Notes: generated from the sequence alone by a model not told the origin. DNA of 64,000 bases from Pseudooceanicola sp. HF7 (GCF_011806405.1 NZ_JAATOW010000006.1:92611-156610), one strand, 5' to 3'. Positions 52,619 to 63,401 are shown, numbered from the stretch's first letter. Made by a program: numbers and translations.

Positions 52619-53970
52619 GCGGTTTCCGCCTCCTGAGCGGCAAGCCATTCGGCCCAGAGTTCCTTGGCGCGGTCGGTGTAACCCTTGTAGCGGCCCTTGC
52701 GGCCGCGACGGCCCCCGCGCACGCCTTCCAGCGGGGGGAAGAGCCCGAAGTTGACGTTCATCGGCTGGAAGGTCTTCGCCTCTGCACCGCCGGTGATATG
52801 GGTGACAAGCGCCCCAAGCGCGGTTTCCGGCGGCGGCGGTGGCAGATCACGGCCAGCCATCTCAGCGGCGGCCATGCGTCCTGCCAGCAGGCCCATGGCG
52901 GCGCTTTCGACGTAGCCCTCGACCCCGGTGATCTGGCCTGCGAACCGGATATGCGGCTGGCTTTTAAGACGCATGCGGTCATCGAGCAGCCGGGGGGAGT
53001 TGATGAAGGTGTTGCGGTGGATGCCGCCTAGCCGCGCGAACCGCGCCTCTTCAAGGCCGGGGATCATCCGCAGCACCTCTGTCTGGGCGCCGTACTTCAT
53101 CTTCGTCTGGAAGCCAACGATGTTGTAGAGCGTGCCCAACTTGTTGTCCCGGCGCAGCTGCACCACCGCATAGGCCTTTTCTTCGGGCTTGTGCGCGTTG
53201 GTCAGTCCGATGGGTTTCATTGGCCCATGGCGCAGGGTTTCGCGCCCGCGCTCGGCCATGACCTCGATCGGCAGGCAACCGTCGAAATAGCCCGCGGTTT
53301 CGCCCTCGTGGAACTCCGTCTTATCCGCTGCAATCAGCGCGTCGATGAAGGCTTCGTATTGATCCTTCGTCATCGGGCAGTTCAGGTAGGCCTTCTGCTC
53401 TTCCTCGGTCTCACCCTTGTCGTAGCGCGATTGCATCCAGGCCACGTCCATGTTGACGCTGTCCGCATAGACGATCGGCGCGATTGCATCGAAGAAGGCC
53501 AGTGCATCAGCCCCGGTCTCCTGCGCGATGGCGCCCCCAAGCCCTTCCGAGGTGAGCGGACCGGTGGCAATGATCCACTGGCCGTCACGGGGAAGCGCGT
53601 CGATCTCTCCATCCTGGATCTCGATCAGCGGGTGCTCGCGCAGCTTTGCGGTCACAGCTTCAGAGAAGGGATCGCGGTCCACGGCCAGCGCGCCGCCCGC
53701 CGGCAGGCGGTGGCGGTCCGCCATTTCCATGATGATCCCGCCTGCCTGCCGCATCTCCCAGTGCAACAGGCCGACGGCGTTCTGTTCGCTGTCGTCCGAG
53801 CGGAAGGAGTTGGAGCAGACCATCTCTGCCAGGTTGCCGGTGCGGTGCGCGAAAGTGCCCTTGTTCGGACGCATTTCGTGAATGACGACCGGGCAGCCGG
53901 AGCGGGCCGCCTGCCAGGCGGCCTCGGAACCGGCCATGCCGCCGCCAATGATGTGAAGCTTTTCTGTCAT
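52615..53970 (-). CDS. trmFO: methylenetetrahydrofolate--tRNA-(uracil-5-)-methyltransferase TrmFO
   Basis: FAD- and folate-dependent enzyme forming m5U54 in tRNA; 451 residues. The dinucleotide motif is [14 protein letters not shown] at the N-terminus, with HEMRPNK and the catalytic-region CSNSFRSDD following. The C-terminal part has [11 protein letters not shown]. It is the first gene of the minus-strand unit with the YqaE-like protein and gluQ. Confidence 0.95.
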   Translation of the reverse strand: MTEKLHIIGGGMAGSEAAWQAARSGCPVVIHEMRPNKGTFAHRTGNLAEMVCSNSFRSDDSEQNAVGLLHWEMRQAGGIIMEMADRHRLPAGGALAVDRDPFSEAVTAKLREHPLIEIQDGEIDALPRDGQWIIATGPLTSEGLGGAIAQETGADALAFFDAIAPIVYADSVNMDVAWMQSRYDKGETEEEQKAYLNCPMTKDQYEAFIDALIAADKTEFHEGETAGYFDGCLPIEVMAERGRETLRHGPMKPIGLTNAHKPEEKAYAVVQLRRDNKLGTLYNIVGFQTKMKYGAQTEVLRMIPGLEEARFARLGGIHRNTFINSPRLLDDRMRLKSQPHIRFAGQITGVEGYVESAAMGLLAGRMAAAEMAGRDLPPPPPETALGALVTHITGGAEAKTFQPMNVNFGLFPPLEGVRGGRRGRKGRYKGYTDRAKELWAEWLAAQEAETA

Positions 53971-54071
53971 GGCCGCGATGTAGGGTATCGCCGGGCGGAA
54001 ATCAAAACCTATCGCGTCTTCCCGCTTGCCTCATCGGCGGCTTTGCGGAACCTTGCAGGCCGGAGGACGGC

Positions 54072-54494
54072 ATGACGGTGAAAATGGATGTGGCGGCCCT
54101 GCACGCCTTTCTGGAAAGCGAGTTTCCCCAGGTGGCCTCGGACTACGTGGTGGAAGAGGTGCTTGAGAACAGGCTGCGCATGCGCCTTCGGGTCGGCCCC
54201 GGCCACCTGCGGCCCGGCGGAACGATCTCCGGCCCGTCGATCTTCGCCTTGGCGGATGTGGCGGTCTACCTGGCCGTGCTGGCCATGATCGGGCCCAAGG
54301 CCCTGGCCGTGACGACAAATGCGACCCTGGATTTCATGCGCAAACCGGCGGCCGGCTGCGACCTGATCGCGGAATGCGAACTGCTGAAACTGGGCAGGGT
54401 CCTGGCCGTGGGGGACGTGCGGATCCACTCGCAAGGGCAGGCCGCTCCCGTCGCCCGCGCCAGCCTGACCTATTCGATCCCTCCCGGGACATAA
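54072..54494 (+). CDS. PaaI-family hot-dog thioesterase
   Basis: Protein of 140 residues with the acyl-CoA thioesterase hot-dog pattern: LRPGGTISGPSIFALADVAVY in shortened form RPGGTISGPSIFALAD, then ALAVTTNATLDFMRKPAAG. It is probably a 4-hydroxybenzoyl-CoA/phenylacetyl-CoA type thioesterase, but substrate cannot be predicted. The frame starts with ATG at 54072, just downstream of the divergent trmFO gene. The ribosomal operon promoter follows. Confidence 0.85.
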   Translation: MTVKMDVAALHAFLESEFPQVASDYVVEEVLENRLRMRLRVGPGHLRPGGTISGPSIFALADVAVYLAVLAMIGPKALAVTTNATLDFMRKPAAGCDLIAECELLKLGRVLAVGDVRIHSQGQAAPVARASLTYSIPPGT

Positions 54495-54592
54495 ATAATT
54501 GGGGTATATAGATACCTAAATTTTAAGGCATTGTTTTTAATTGGTAAAATAGAATTTCAGCCGCTTGACTGGGGCGTGGCGCCCTGTATAAC
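54495..54592 (+). promoter_or_regulatory. rplM-rpsI promoter with AT-rich upstream tract
   Basis: TTGACT (54565-54570), 16 bases, TATAAC (54587-54592) is a strong promoter 66 bases before rplM. The 54490-54560 stretch is strikingly AT-rich for this genome (ATAAATAATT, TTGTTTTTAATT), as expected for an UP element, and contains the palindrome GGTAT-ATAG-ATACC (54503-54516). Confidence 0.75.
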
Positions 54593-54658
54593 CCGCCCAT
54601 CAATTCGCGCGTGGAGCTTCCGGCCCCACGCGCTGCCAATTTCCAAAGGGCACCCGAC

Positions 54659-55120
54659 ATGAAAACCTACTCTGCAACTCCGGCAGATATCGACAAGAAA
54701 TGGATCCTGATCGACGCTGAAGGCGTTGTTCTGGGCCGTCTCGCCTCGATCATCGCCTCCCGCCTGCGTGGCAAGCACAAGGCCACCTTCACCCCGCACA
54801 TGGACATGGGCGACAACGTCATTGTCATCAACGCGGACAAGATCCAGCTAACCGGCAAGAAGCGCTCCGACAAGGTGTACTACTGGCACACCGGCTACCC
54901 GGGCGGCATCAAGAACCGTACCGCGGATGAGCTGCTGACCGGTGCGCACCCCGAGCGTGTCGTCACTGCTGCCGTCAAGCGCATGCTTCCGGGCAACCGT
55001 CTGTCCCGCCAGCAAATGACCAACCTGCGCGTCTACGCTGGTTCCGACCATCCGCATGAGGCACAGGCGCCCGAAGTGCTGGATGTCAAATCCATGAACT
55101 CCAAGAACACGCGGAGCTGA
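54659..55120 (+). CDS. rplM: 50S ribosomal protein L13
   Basis: Ribosomal protein of 153 residues; [18 protein letters not shown] and the conserved [16 protein letters not shown] [18 protein letters not shown] mark L13. The ATG at 54659 is behind AAAGGGC. rpsI follows after 3 bases, the universal bacterial arrangement. Confidence 0.98.
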   Translation: MKTYSATPADIDKKWILIDAEGVVLGRLASIIASRLRGKHKATFTPHMDMGDNVIVINADKIQLTGKKRSDKVYYWHTGYPGGIKNRTADELLTGAHPERVVTAAVKRMLPGNRLSRQQMTNLRVYAGSDHPHEAQAPEVLDVKSMNSKNTRS

Positions 55121-55123
55121 TAG

Positions 55124-55615
55124 ATGGCTGATCAAGTGAACACTCTCGAAGATCTGAAAGACGTCGTGGCCGAAGGCACTGGCGTCGCCGTCGAAGCCGA
55201 AACCCCGCGTGAGCCCGTCCGTGACGAGCTGGGCCGCTCCTATGCGACCGGCAAGCGGAAAGATGCGGTTGCCCGCGTCTGGATCAAGCCGGGTTCCGGC
55301 AAGGTCACCGTCAACGGCAAGGACATGAACGCCTATTTCGCACGCCCCGTGCTGCAGATGATCCTGGCACAACCCTTCACGGTTGCCGGTGTCGAAGGCG
55401 AATTCGACGTTCAGGCCACCGTCAAGGGCGGCGGTCTGTCCGGTCAGGCCGGTGCTGTGAAGCACGGCATTTCCAAGGCTCTGCAACTCTACAACCCCAG
55501 CCTGCGTGGCGCTCTGAAAGCCGCTGGTTTCCTGACCCGCGACAGCCGGGTGGTGGAACGGAAGAAATACGGTAAGGCCAAGGCCCGCCGGAGCTTCCAG
55601 TTCTCCAAGCGTTGA
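55124..55615 (+). CDS. rpsI: 30S ribosomal protein S9
   Basis: Ribosomal protein of 163 residues. The first 30 or so residues are an acidic N-terminal extension common in alphaproteobacteria; the S9 core starts [18 protein letters not shown] and ends with the basic tail [13 protein letters not shown] that reaches the decoding centre. A terminator follows. Confidence 0.98.
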   Translation: MADQVNTLEDLKDVVAEGTGVAVEAETPREPVRDELGRSYATGKRKDAVARVWIKPGSGKVTVNGKDMNAYFARPVLQMILAQPFTVAGVEGEFDVQATVKGGGLSGQAGAVKHGISKALQLYNPSLRGALKAAGFLTRDSRVVERKKYGKAKARRSFQFSKR

Positions 55616-55648
55616 TACATTCGGGCCTGGCCCGAACCATCATGGGAG

Positions 55649-55674
55649 AGGCGCGCCAATGGCGCGCCTTTTCT
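55649..55674 (+). terminator. rho-independent terminator of rplM-rpsI
   Basis: Perfect stem AGGCGCGCC (55649-55657) with GGCGCGCCT (55661-55669), loop AAT, followed by TTTTC. Confidence 0.88.
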
Positions 55675-55747
55675 GTTTTCTGGGGACGCTTTTCGACGGG
55701 ACCCTTACAGGTGGCGGTCCCCGGGTCGCGCCGCTTTCCTTCTGGGC

Positions 55748-57553
55748 TCAGGCGCTGGCCGCGCCCAAGTCCCGGCTGTCGAAGGCGTAGTCGGAAATGC
55801 ATCCGGTATCGGGCTGGTCCTTGATCCGGAACTGGGCAATGCGCTCTGAAAGCGCCTTGGTCGTCTTGAAGAGCACGGCGTTGGCGCTCTGGGTTTCTTC
55901 GAAGATGGCCGCGTTGTTCTGGGTAAAGCTCTCCAGCTCACTGATCGCGGCATTGACCTCCGTAAGGCCTCGCGATTGTTCATTGGTGGCTTCGGACACG
56001 GCTTGAATACGCTCCGCCGTGCGTTCTACCGCATCCCGGATGGAGCTCAGGGCATTGCCGGTGTTCTTCACCAGCCCGACGCCATCTGCGACATGTCCCG
56101 CGCTGCCGCTGATCAGCTCGTCGATCTCCTTTGCCGCGTTGGAGCTGCGCTGCGCAAGGGCGCGGACCTCGTTGGCCACGACGGCGAAGCCCCGGCCGGC
56201 CTCACCGGCGCGCGCAGCCTCCACGCCGGCATTCAGCGCCAGCAGGTTGGTCTGGAAGGCGATGTCGTCGATCACCGTGATGATCTTGCGCACCTCGGAA
56301 GAGCTCTGTTCAATCTTGTCCATGGCGCTGACGGTATTGGTCATGACATCGGTGCCAGAGGCCGCCTCACTCCGGGTTTCCTCCGTCGCCTGACGAGCCG
56401 CGCGCGTGTCACCGGCAATCTCCGTGATAAGGGTCGTGAGCTGCTGCAGGGTAGAGGCCGCCTCTGTCAGCGTCTTGACCTGTTTCTCGGTTCGTTGACC
56501 AAGGTCGGCCGCCGCATCGTTGATCTCCTGCGATTGCACCTGGATGGAGACCACCTCGTTGCGCACCTCGGCTAGCGCGCCCTCAAGACGGGCAACCCCC
56601 AGGTTGAAGCTTTGGGACAGTTCCGCGAAGGCCGGGGGCAGGGGCCGTTCGATCCGCGTGGTCAGATCCCCCTCGGCCAGGCGGAAAAGCTTTTCCTGCA
56701 AGTGTGCGATGACCTCGTCGATCTCCGCCTTGAACTTGCGCCTCGTCTCCTCTGTCTGCTCCTCGGCGCGGCGGGCGGCGGCGGCATTCTCTTCGGCGTT
56801 GCGCAGGGCCGCTTCGGCCTCTGTCTGGGACCGCGCAGCCGCACTTAGAGCTTCCTCTGCACGACTTTTCTCTTCGAGAGCCTCGGCGCTTTTTCTTTCC
56901 GCTGTGGCCAAGGCCTGTTCAGATTCCTCCATGGCCTCTTCAAGCTTCATCGCCCGGCGTTCCGCATAGACGGTCTGAAGCAGGCGGATGTTTACGATCA
57001 GGACCAGGTTGCCAACGGCCAGCGCCGCAGCGACGGCGTGAAAGCCGCTGCGCATGATGTCGTACCATAGGTCCGCCGTGGGAAAGGCGAGGGCTGGGAA
57101 AAACACGCTGGCAAGAAGGTGATGGGCCACGATCACGGCCAATGCGGCCAGCAAAGCCGGGCGCGAGCTGAGCGTGGCGATGGCTGTCAGCGCCGTGAAA
57201 TAGAACAGGTGACTGTCGGCTTGCATCGGGTGCCCGATCATCGCGGCGTTCAACAGGATGCACTGGCCGATCAGCGCCAGAGACAGCACGACCCGGCCCT
57301 GTGCGCCGCTCATCCGCAGGGCACCAAAGCCGATCCCGGTCAGCACGAGGCTAAAGGCGACGATGGCCCAGGTGGCATTGCTGCCGGTCAGCACCGCGGC
57401 GCCCGCGACCGCGATCACGGACACCGCCGTGACCCAGGCCACGATCCGCATGGCCAGCTGGCGGTGTTTCTCGAACCTTGGCCCGAGTGTCTCGGGCGTG
57501 ATCAAGATCTTGTCTTTTGGTGAAAAAATCGGTTTCGACACGGTTCGCCCCAC
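55748..57553 (-). CDS. methyl-accepting chemotaxis protein with multi-span membrane domain
   Basis: Receptor of 601 residues. The first 200 residues contain about six hydrophobic spans instead of the usual periplasmic sensor, so it may sense from within the membrane. A long alanine/glutamate-rich coiled coil (200-285) leads to a HAMP-like segment and the signalling core ([20 protein letters not shown] ... [20 protein letters not shown]). The start is uncertain: GTG at 57553 is used here; a GTG 12 bases later has GGGG upstream. Its C-terminus lacks a clear CheR-binding pentapeptide. Confidence 0.88.
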   Translation of the reverse strand: MGRTVSKPIFSPKDKILITPETLGPRFEKHRQLAMRIVAWVTAVSVIAVAGAAVLTGSNATWAIVAFSLVLTGIGFGALRMSGAQGRVVLSLALIGQCILLNAAMIGHPMQADSHLFYFTALTAIATLSSRPALLAALAVIVAHHLLASVFFPALAFPTADLWYDIMRSGFHAVAAALAVGNLVLIVNIRLLQTVYAERRAMKLEEAMEESEQALATAERKSAEALEEKSRAEEALSAAARSQTEAEAALRNAEENAAAARRAEEQTEETRRKFKAEIDEVIAHLQEKLFRLAEGDLTTRIERPLPPAFAELSQSFNLGVARLEGALAEVRNEVVSIQVQSQEINDAAADLGQRTEKQVKTLTEAASTLQQLTTLITEIAGDTRAARQATEETRSEAASGTDVMTNTVSAMDKIEQSSSEVRKIITVIDDIAFQTNLLALNAGVEAARAGEAGRGFAVVANEVRALAQRSSNAAKEIDELISGSAGHVADGVGLVKNTGNALSSIRDAVERTAERIQAVSEATNEQSRGLTEVNAAISELESFTQNNAAIFEETQSANAVLFKTTKALSERIAQFRIKDQPDTGCISDYAFDSRDLGAASA

Positions 57554-57599
57554 GCAGTCGCATATAGGGCAGGTGTGACAGAAGACTCTTTAACTCAGC

Positions 57600-58229
57600 T
57601 TAATGTTCCCAATTGTCGGCTTCTATCAGCCCCAGGCCCCGCAGGTAGACGCCGATCCCGCTTTCCAGAAGATCTTCGGGATTATGGGGGCTTTGGCTGC
57701 CGGGGGAATTGCGCGCGAAAAGCTCCACGACCCCGTGGCTCAGCGCCCAGACATGGGCGGTGAACATGGAGGCGGGCGGGCGGCGGTCCTCCGGGATATG
57801 CTTGGAAAGATCCTCTGCGGCGCGCTCCAGCACATCCCAGGCACGTCGCGCAACTGCCGCAAGCTCTGGCGTCCGGTTCACGGAAATGCCGCTTTCGAAC
57901 ATGGCGATGTAATGGCCGGGATATTTCCGGGCAAAGGCCAGGTAGGCCCGGCCCGTGGATTCAAACGCCGCCAAGGCCGATGGCTGGCCGCTCTGATAGG
58001 CGTAATCCATCACGTCGGCAAAGATCTCGTAGCCCTGCCGCGCCGCTTCTGCGATCAGGTCCTCACGCCCTTCGAAGTGGCGATAGACGGCGGCCGGCGT
58101 TACGCCGGCCTGTTTCGCCGCTTCCGACAGGGTAAAGCCGGTGGGGCCCTTGGCCTCGATCAGCTCAAGGGCGGCTTCGACGAGCGCCTGTCGCAGGTTG
58201 CCGTGGTGATAGCCGCGTTTCTTAGCCAT
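57600..58229 (-). CDS. TetR family transcriptional regulator
   Basis: Repressor-type regulator of 209 residues. The N-terminal helix-turn-helix is at about residues 10-55 ([14 protein letters not shown], then [20 protein letters not shown]). The C-terminal ligand domain has [15 protein letters not shown] as in the TetR_C_33 type. It overlaps the end of the upstream ppk2 gene by 8 bases, so the two are co-transcribed and it may control ppk2. Confidence 0.9.
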   Translation of the reverse strand: MAKKRGYHHGNLRQALVEAALELIEAKGPTGFTLSEAAKQAGVTPAAVYRHFEGREDLIAEAARQGYEIFADVMDYAYQSGQPSALAAFESTGRAYLAFARKYPGHYIAMFESGISVNRTPELAAVARRAWDVLERAAEDLSKHIPEDRRPPASMFTAHVWALSHGVVELFARNSPGSQSPHNPEDLLESGIGVYLRGLGLIEADNWEH

Positions 58230-59091
58230 TCCAGATATCCGTTCCGCCGCAGATCAGCGGATCGATCTCTCCGATCGCCTTTTCGGATTTCCCGTCGTAA
58301 TCCAGCGCGTGCAGCACGTGGCGGATCGCGGACAGGCGCGCGCGGCGCTTGTCGTCAGCGCGAATGATCGTCCAGGGGGCCGGCTTGATATCCGTGCGGT
58401 CAAGCGTTTCACGGATCGCTTCGGTGTACTCGTCCCACAGCGCCAGCCCCTCCACGTCGATCTTGCTGAGCTTCCATTGCTTGCGGGGATCGGCCTCGCG
58501 GGCGATGAACCGGTTCAGCTGCTCTGCCCGTCCGACGTTCAGCCAGAACTTGAAGAAGTGGATCCCCTCGTGGACCAGCATGGTCTCGAAGTAGGGGACC
58601 TGGGTGAAGAACTTCTCGCGCTCTTCGGGCGTGCAGAATCCGAAGACGGGCTCCACGACGCCGCGGTTGTACCAGGAGCGGTCGAAGAAACAGATCTCTC
58701 CGGCGCTTGGCAGATGGGTGATGTAGCGCTGGAAATACCATTGGCCCTGCTCGTACTTGCTGGGCGCGGGCAGGGCGACAACGCGGGCACCGCGTGGGTT
58801 CAGGTTCTGGCGGAACCGTTCGATAACGCCGCCCTTGCCGGCCGCATCGCGCCCCTCGAACAGGCAGACGACGCGGGCGCCGGTCTCCTTGGCCCAGGCC
58901 TGCATGCGCACGAGCTGGATTTGAAGCTTGGCCAGGTCCTTTTCGTATTCCTTGCGCGGCATCCGCTCTGCATAGGGATAGGTGTCATTCAGGATCTCAT
59001 CCCGCTTGGCATTCCGGATCGCGTTGCGCACGTCATGCGGCGCATCTTCCAGGTAGTAGGCGGTGATTGCACCGTTGAAGGGCAACTGCAT
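58222..59091 (-). CDS. ppk2: polyphosphate kinase 2
   Basis: Family-2 polyphosphate kinase (289 residues) using polyphosphate to phosphorylate nucleoside diphosphates (or the reverse). Walker A is [11 protein letters not shown], Walker B region [10 protein letters not shown], and the lid has PKQ-like [12 protein letters not shown]. Length and motifs suggest the class I single-domain type. Unusually, a TetR-family gene overlaps its 3' end. Confidence 0.93.
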   Translation of the reverse strand: MQLPFNGAITAYYLEDAPHDVRNAIRNAKRDEILNDTYPYAERMPRKEYEKDLAKLQIQLVRMQAWAKETGARVVCLFEGRDAAGKGGVIERFRQNLNPRGARVVALPAPSKYEQGQWYFQRYITHLPSAGEICFFDRSWYNRGVVEPVFGFCTPEEREKFFTQVPYFETMLVHEGIHFFKFWLNVGRAEQLNRFIAREADPRKQWKLSKIDVEGLALWDEYTEAIRETLDRTDIKPAPWTIIRADDKRRARLSAIRHVLHALDYDGKSEKAIGEIDPLICGGTDIWNG

Positions 59092-59133
59092 GCGGATCGG
59101 TCCTTTTCTCCTGAATATGGCGGTCAGGGGCGC

Positions 59134-60105
59134 TTAGCGCAATCCGGCGCGGGCGGCGGCACGGTCGATGGCTGCGATGACCTGCGTGCGGGCCACATGT
59201 TGGGGCATATGTCCGATGCCGGGAAGGCGGGTCAGATGGGCCTCCGCCACTTCCCGGGACAGGGGCAGGGAGTGGATCTCAAGCCCAACGGTCGTATCGG
59301 CCGTCCCATGCAGGATTTCAACCGGAAGCTTCAGGGTGGGGTAAAGCGCGCTCTGAACGCGCAGCTCCTCCCGCAGGTCGATCCGCTGTTGGGCATTGGC
59401 GCGCAGGCTGCGGGGGCGCAGCACCAGTTCTGCGCCGATGTGATCCGCGTAGCCGTCCGGGTCCCCCTGCGGGCGGAAGGTCTGGGCAATCTGGGCGCGC
59501 ACGTAGCTGTCCGGCACCCAGGCCGCAGCCAGGTTGGAAATCACCGGCCCCACAAGTGGGTGGGCCAGGGCGCGGTTCAGCGGGCTGTCGGGCCCCTCCC
59601 AGGGGTGGGTCGCCCCGGCAAGTGACACGAGCGCCGAGAGGCGATCCGGGAAGTGCACGGCCCATGCTGCCGCAACGGCGCCGCCAAAGCTTTGACCGAC
59701 CACGACAGGCGCCTCCAGCCCCAGCTTGACAGCAGCCCCGGAGAGCAGCGCGGCCTGGTCGCGGATCGAAACCCCTCTGGCGGCAAGGCGCGGCGTATGG
59801 CCAAGGCCGGGGCGATCAAACAGCGTCACGCGGTAATGCCGTGCCAGTTCCGGCGCCAGGGCGAAGGTGAAATCGCGGATATTGCCGGAGGCCCCGTGCA
59901 GCAGCACAAGGTCCGGCCCCTCACCCATTTGCAGGTAATGCACCGGATGCCCATCGACGGTGATGAACTGCCCCTCTGGGGGAAAATCGCGCAGCGCGGC
60001 GGCCTTGCGCGACGCCAGCCGCCAGGCCGTCGCCACGAGCGCGATCAGGAGAAGAATTAAGAGGAAAAGCAGCGCTTTAGACAACTTCTTTCTCAGGCCA
60101 GACAT
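59134..60105 (-). CDS. alpha/beta hydrolase with N-terminal membrane anchor
   Basis: Protein of 323 residues. One hydrophobic segment ([18 protein letters not shown], residues 11-28) anchors it; the hydrolase fold follows with [10 protein letters not shown], nucleophile S139 in GQSFGG, and the C-terminal histidine in GIGHMPQ. I start it at the ATG at 60105, which overlaps the metA end by 29 bases. The substrate is unknown; an ester or haloalkane-type small molecule is typical. Confidence 0.85.
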   Translation of the reverse strand: MSGLRKKLSKALLFLLILLLIALVATAWRLASRKAAALRDFPPEGQFITVDGHPVHYLQMGEGPDLVLLHGASGNIRDFTFALAPELARHYRVTLFDRPGLGHTPRLAARGVSIRDQAALLSGAAVKLGLEAPVVVGQSFGGAVAAAWAVHFPDRLSALVSLAGATHPWEGPDSPLNRALAHPLVGPVISNLAAAWVPDSYVRAQIAQTFRPQGDPDGYADHIGAELVLRPRSLRANAQQRIDLREELRVQSALYPTLKLPVEILHGTADTTVGLEIHSLPLSREVAEAHLTRLPGIGHMPQHVARTQVIAAIDRAAARAGLR

Positions 60106-61027
60106 GGGTACCGATCCGCTCCAGATCAAAGGGCGTGCTCTGGTAGATCTGGTTGATCCAATTGCCGTAAAGCAGATGCGCATGGCTGCGCCAGCGGTTC
60201 AGCGGCTTCCGGCTGGGATCGTCCTCCGGATAATAATTCACCGGCAGGTCGATCGGCTTGCCGCTTTCAACGTCGCGGTCATATTCCTGCTTCAGCGTGT
60301 CGCTGTCATATTCAAAATGGTTGAAGACATAGAGTGCGCGATGCTCCGGGTCCTCGACCAGGCAGGGCCCCGTGTCCTCGTTGCCAAGAAGCGTTTCCAG
60401 CTTGCCGGTGGCCGTCACGTCTTCCTGCCGGATCTCCGTCCAGCGGCTGACCGGCACCGTGCAGATATCCGAGAACCCGCGCAGGTAGGGAGAGGCCGGG
60501 GCAAGATTGGTCTGCTTGTAAAGACCAAAGGACTTTTCACTCAGCATGTGCTTGGGCAGCCCGTGGAAGTAATGGGCCATGGCCATGCCGCCCCAGCAGA
60601 CGCCGAAGGTGGAATGCACGTTGCTCTGGGTCCAGTCGAAGACCTGGCAGATCTCGTCCCAATAGGTCACGTCCTGGAAATCCAGGTGTTCGATGGGCGC
60701 GCCAGTGATGATGAAACCGTCGAACTTCTCGCCGCTCGCCTGCACTTCCGCAAAGGGGCGGTAGAAGCTTTCCATGTGCTCGGCGGCGGTGTTCTTGGTC
60801 TGATGCTCTGACATGCGGATCAGCGACAGCTCGATCTGCAGGGGCGTAGCCCCGATCAGGCGGGCGAACTGGTTCTCCGTCTGGATCTTCTTCGGCATCA
60901 GGTTCAACAACCCAATCCGCAGCGCCCGGATATCCTGCCGCGATGCCTGGTCCTCGGACATGACCGACACACCCTCACGCGTGAGAACGTCATAGGCAGG
61001 CAGGTCTGAGGGGATCTTGATGGGCAT
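60077..61027 (-). CDS. metA: homoserine O-acyltransferase MetA, predicted acetyl-CoA type
   Basis: Acylates homoserine for methionine synthesis; 316 residues. The catalytic cysteine is C144 in FGVCWGGMA; the His/Glu partners are in [11 protein letters not shown]. The specificity position is a glutamate, E113 in [10 protein letters not shown], where E. coli MetA has glycine; studies of MetA enzymes tie glutamate there to acetyl-CoA rather than succinyl-CoA use. No SAM riboswitch is visible in the short space upstream. It lies between a P-loop ATPase gene and an overlapping hydrolase gene. Confidence 0.94.
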   Translation of the reverse strand: MPIKIPSDLPAYDVLTREGVSVMSEDQASRQDIRALRIGLLNLMPKKIQTENQFARLIGATPLQIELSLIRMSEHQTKNTAAEHMESFYRPFAEVQASGEKFDGFIITGAPIEHLDFQDVTYWDEICQVFDWTQSNVHSTFGVCWGGMAMAHYFHGLPKHMLSEKSFGLYKQTNLAPASPYLRGFSDICTVPVSRWTEIRQEDVTATGKLETLLGNEDTGPCLVEDPEHRALYVFNHFEYDSDTLKQEYDRDVESGKPIDLPVNYYPEDDPSRKPLNRWRSHAHLLYGNWINQIYQSTPFDLERIGTHVWPEKEVV

Positions 61028-61056
61028 ATGCTGACTCGAAGATTTGAATGGACGGT

Positions 61057-61929
61057 CTAAGTAGTATCGCGTTCGCGAGACGCAAGCGCTTCTGCGATCA
61101 ATGCGTCGAAATCTTCCGCCGTGCGGACCGCGGCAACGGCATCGGCCGTCACTGTCACCCCGTGTTTCGCCATCGCGGCATAACGCGGTTGCCGGTGGGC
61201 CAGGGCGCGGGCGTAGGTCCAGCGCACAAAGGCATCCGGGTCGACGCTTTCGGGGCTGTCCCCGGTCTGGTCCAGGTAATCCGACCAGGCCTTCCGGAGG
61301 AAGTTCGGTTCGTAATACATCGGTTTGGGCGCGCGGTCAAAACGGCGGATCAGTTCATCCGTATGGGCATCATCCCCCTTGATCCAGACCAGCAGCGTGC
61401 TCTCCGACAGGGCGCTCAGAACCGGATCGGCGGGATCCTCCGGGTCGATCACCTCGCAGATGGAGCCGCCGCTGTCACAGACGAAGTTCGGATAGCCATA
61501 AAGGTTGTACGACCGCCGCGCGAAACGCTCGGTATCCAGCAGGGCGTATACCTCGCCCTGGCGATGCTGTTCCTGGCGGATCATGTATTCTTCGAAATCG
61601 AGCCCGCCCTTTGCCTGGTCCCCTGGCTTGCCCAGGTAGGTGGACAGGGGGGTGAGGTTGTTGAAGGTGATGTTGGAGCCGATGTAGATGGAATCCGTCA
61701 TCAAAAGCTTACGCAGGAAGGGCACCTGCATGGCATGTTTCTTCGCATTGTCCGAAATATGCTCCCCCATGTAGCGGGTGCCGATGCGGTAATCGATGGA
61801 ATAGTGGAACCAGGTCCCGGAGTCCCGAAGGATGTTGGACACATGGGTCTTTCCCAACCCGGACATGCCGAAAAGCAGGACACGTTTCTCTTTGGCGTCA
61901 CGCCATTCCTGCTCGGATTCGTACAGCAT
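61057..61929 (-). CDS. P-loop ATPase of unknown function
   Basis: Protein of 290 residues. A Walker A motif GMSGLGKT is at residues 21-28 behind a beta strand (RVLLF). Other visible stretches are [21 protein letters not shown] and [15 protein letters not shown]; the latter could include the acidic Walker B. Residues 130-220 are rich in aromatic residues. I do not recognise a characterised family; it may be a nucleotide or small-molecule kinase. It begins the minus-strand group with metA 29 bases downstream. Confidence 0.82.
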   Translation of the reverse strand: MLYESEQEWRDAKEKRVLLFGMSGLGKTHVSNILRDSGTWFHYSIDYRIGTRYMGEHISDNAKKHAMQVPFLRKLLMTDSIYIGSNITFNNLTPLSTYLGKPGDQAKGGLDFEEYMIRQEQHRQGEVYALLDTERFARRSYNLYGYPNFVCDSGGSICEVIDPEDPADPVLSALSESTLLVWIKGDDAHTDELIRRFDRAPKPMYYEPNFLRKAWSDYLDQTGDSPESVDPDAFVRWTYARALAHRQPRYAAMAKHGVTVTADAVAAVRTAEDFDALIAEALASRERDTT

Positions 61930-62052
61930 CGCTTCTCCTACCGGCGAAAGTTCGGTCCAGGTTGAGGGCCGTGATCAGGTGCGGCCAACCGGGTCGTGCC
62001 ATGGGTAGGGGAGCAGCGCGAAAGGGTCAAACCCTAATCCCCGCAAGGGGTT

Positions 62053-62079
62053 CGTGCCCGGTCCATAGGGCCGGGCACG
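62053..62079. terminator. hairpin beyond the FadL-type porin gene
   Basis: Stem CGTGCCCGG (62053-62061) with CCGGGCACG (62071-62079), 6 bases beyond the minus-strand porin stop. T-rich bases follow only on the plus strand, so efficiency for the porin gene is uncertain. Confidence 0.5.
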
Positions 62080-62085
62080 CCGTTT

Positions 62086-63204
62086 TCAGAAGCTGTAGGA
62101 CACTTTCATGCCGACGGCCGTGTAGGAGTTGTCGCTGAAGTCCGCGCGCGCCGTCCCGCTGGTGGCCGGGGTCGCATCGCCCAGCATCATGTAGCTGACG
62201 CCGCCGGAAATCTCGACCTGATCGCTGGCCTTGTAGGCAAGGCCGAAGGTGATGCCCTTCATGCCCGTGCGCGGCGCCAGCGGAGAGACCAGAGGATCGC
62301 CCTCGGGTTCGTAGGTCACCATGACAGAGCCCGAAAGCTGATCGTTCAGCTGCCGGCCAACGCCCAGGCGATAGGTCGTGGTATCTTCCAGATTCACCAG
62401 CGAACGGTTCGCCAGGGCCGTGAAGGTCTGCGGGTAAAGCTTGAACTGGGAATGCTTCACGTAGCGGATCGACCCCATGAGCAGGGTGCCCGGGGCGACA
62501 CCTGTCTGGAACTCCAGGTTCCAGGAGCTGGGCGTCTTGGACTCCGTCTGCGTGGTGGCGCCGGGGTTGATGTTCTCGACCGTGTCGTAGCTGTGATCGA
62601 TGGCGGAGTTGTAGGTCAGCGCCACGCGCATCGCCATTTCCGGGATCTCGTAGGCTGCCCCCAGCACGTAACCGTAGCCGACGTCGTCCCCGAAGGTCAC
62701 GTCATAGCCGTCAAGCGGGCCATAGGCCGCCCCACCCAGGTGCGTCATGCCGCCCGAGCGCTGGATGCGCAGGCCGCCGAAGGCACTCAGGTTCTTGTCG
62801 AACTGGTACTTGGCAAGGGCCGTCACGGCCTTTGTATTGGACTCGGCTGCCGTGGCCCCCAGAACAGCATTGCTGGCATCGTAGTAGACGCTCGCTCCGA
62901 AGGGTTCATCGTAGATCAGTGCAAAGGACAGCTGGTCATTGATGTCCATTTTCAACGACATGGCGGGCAGGTTGAACCTGTCGCTCACGTTGCCGGTGCC
63001 CTGTGCTGCGAAAGGACCCACGGCATAGGTCGTGCCGCTGACCGTGGGATTGACCGTGCCGAAGCTGAAGCTCAGCTTGTTGCCCCGCTCGTAGAGCACC
63101 ATGGCGGATTGCGTCGTACGCTCGATACCACCTGCCAGCGCCGGCGCTGCTGCCAGACCGGCCCCAACGCCCAGACCGGCCGCAATGACTGCGACTCTTT
63201 TCAT
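62086..63204 (-). CDS. OmpP1/FadL-family outer membrane transporter
   Basis: Outer-membrane barrel of 372 residues, likely importing long-chain fatty acids or other hydrophobic compounds. The signal peptide ends near residue 24 (AAPALA). The barrel shows alternating strands with aromatic ends and finishes with phenylalanine (GMKVSYSF). Shorter than E. coli FadL (about 420 mature residues), as in many marine relatives. A palindrome, TGCGA-AATC-TCGCA (63223-63236), lies just upstream. Confidence 0.88.
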   Translation of the reverse strand: MKRVAVIAAGLGVGAGLAAAPALAGGIERTTQSAMVLYERGNKLSFSFGTVNPTVSGTTYAVGPFAAQGTGNVSDRFNLPAMSLKMDINDQLSFALIYDEPFGASVYYDASNAVLGATAAESNTKAVTALAKYQFDKNLSAFGGLRIQRSGGMTHLGGAAYGPLDGYDVTFGDDVGYGYVLGAAYEIPEMAMRVALTYNSAIDHSYDTVENINPGATTQTESKTPSSWNLEFQTGVAPGTLLMGSIRYVKHSQFKLYPQTFTALANRSLVNLEDTTTYRLGVGRQLNDQLSGSVMVTYEPEGDPLVSPLAPRTGMKGITFGLAYKASDQVEISGGVSYMMLGDATPATSGTARADFSDNSYTAVGMKVSYSF

Positions 63205-63222
63205 CGTTTCTCCTCCCTAAAC

Positions 63223-63236
63223 TGCGAAATCTCGCA
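63223..63236. promoter_or_regulatory. palindrome upstream of the FadL-type gene
   Basis: TGCGA (63223-63227) and TCGCA (63232-63236) are perfect inverted repeats 18 bases before the start codon. It could be a repressor site; there is no direct evidence for which regulator. Confidence 0.3.
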
Positions 63237-63401
63237 TTATGGGAGGTTAGCCAAGAGTCGGGGTTGCGCAAGCTGGCGCCGCAATAATGTGACCGATTCG
63301 TGGCGTCAGATGGAAGATTCCGTCACGTCATTTCGACCTGCGGAAAAGCCCGGGGATACCAATTACTTGGTTACCGCCCCTTTGGGCGTCATATGCCGTT
63401 T

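Noticed and set aside
61930..62085. SAM-II riboswitch for the metA group
   Set aside because: I looked in the leader of the ATPase-metA unit on the minus strand and did not find the SAM-II core; the space directly before metA is too short.
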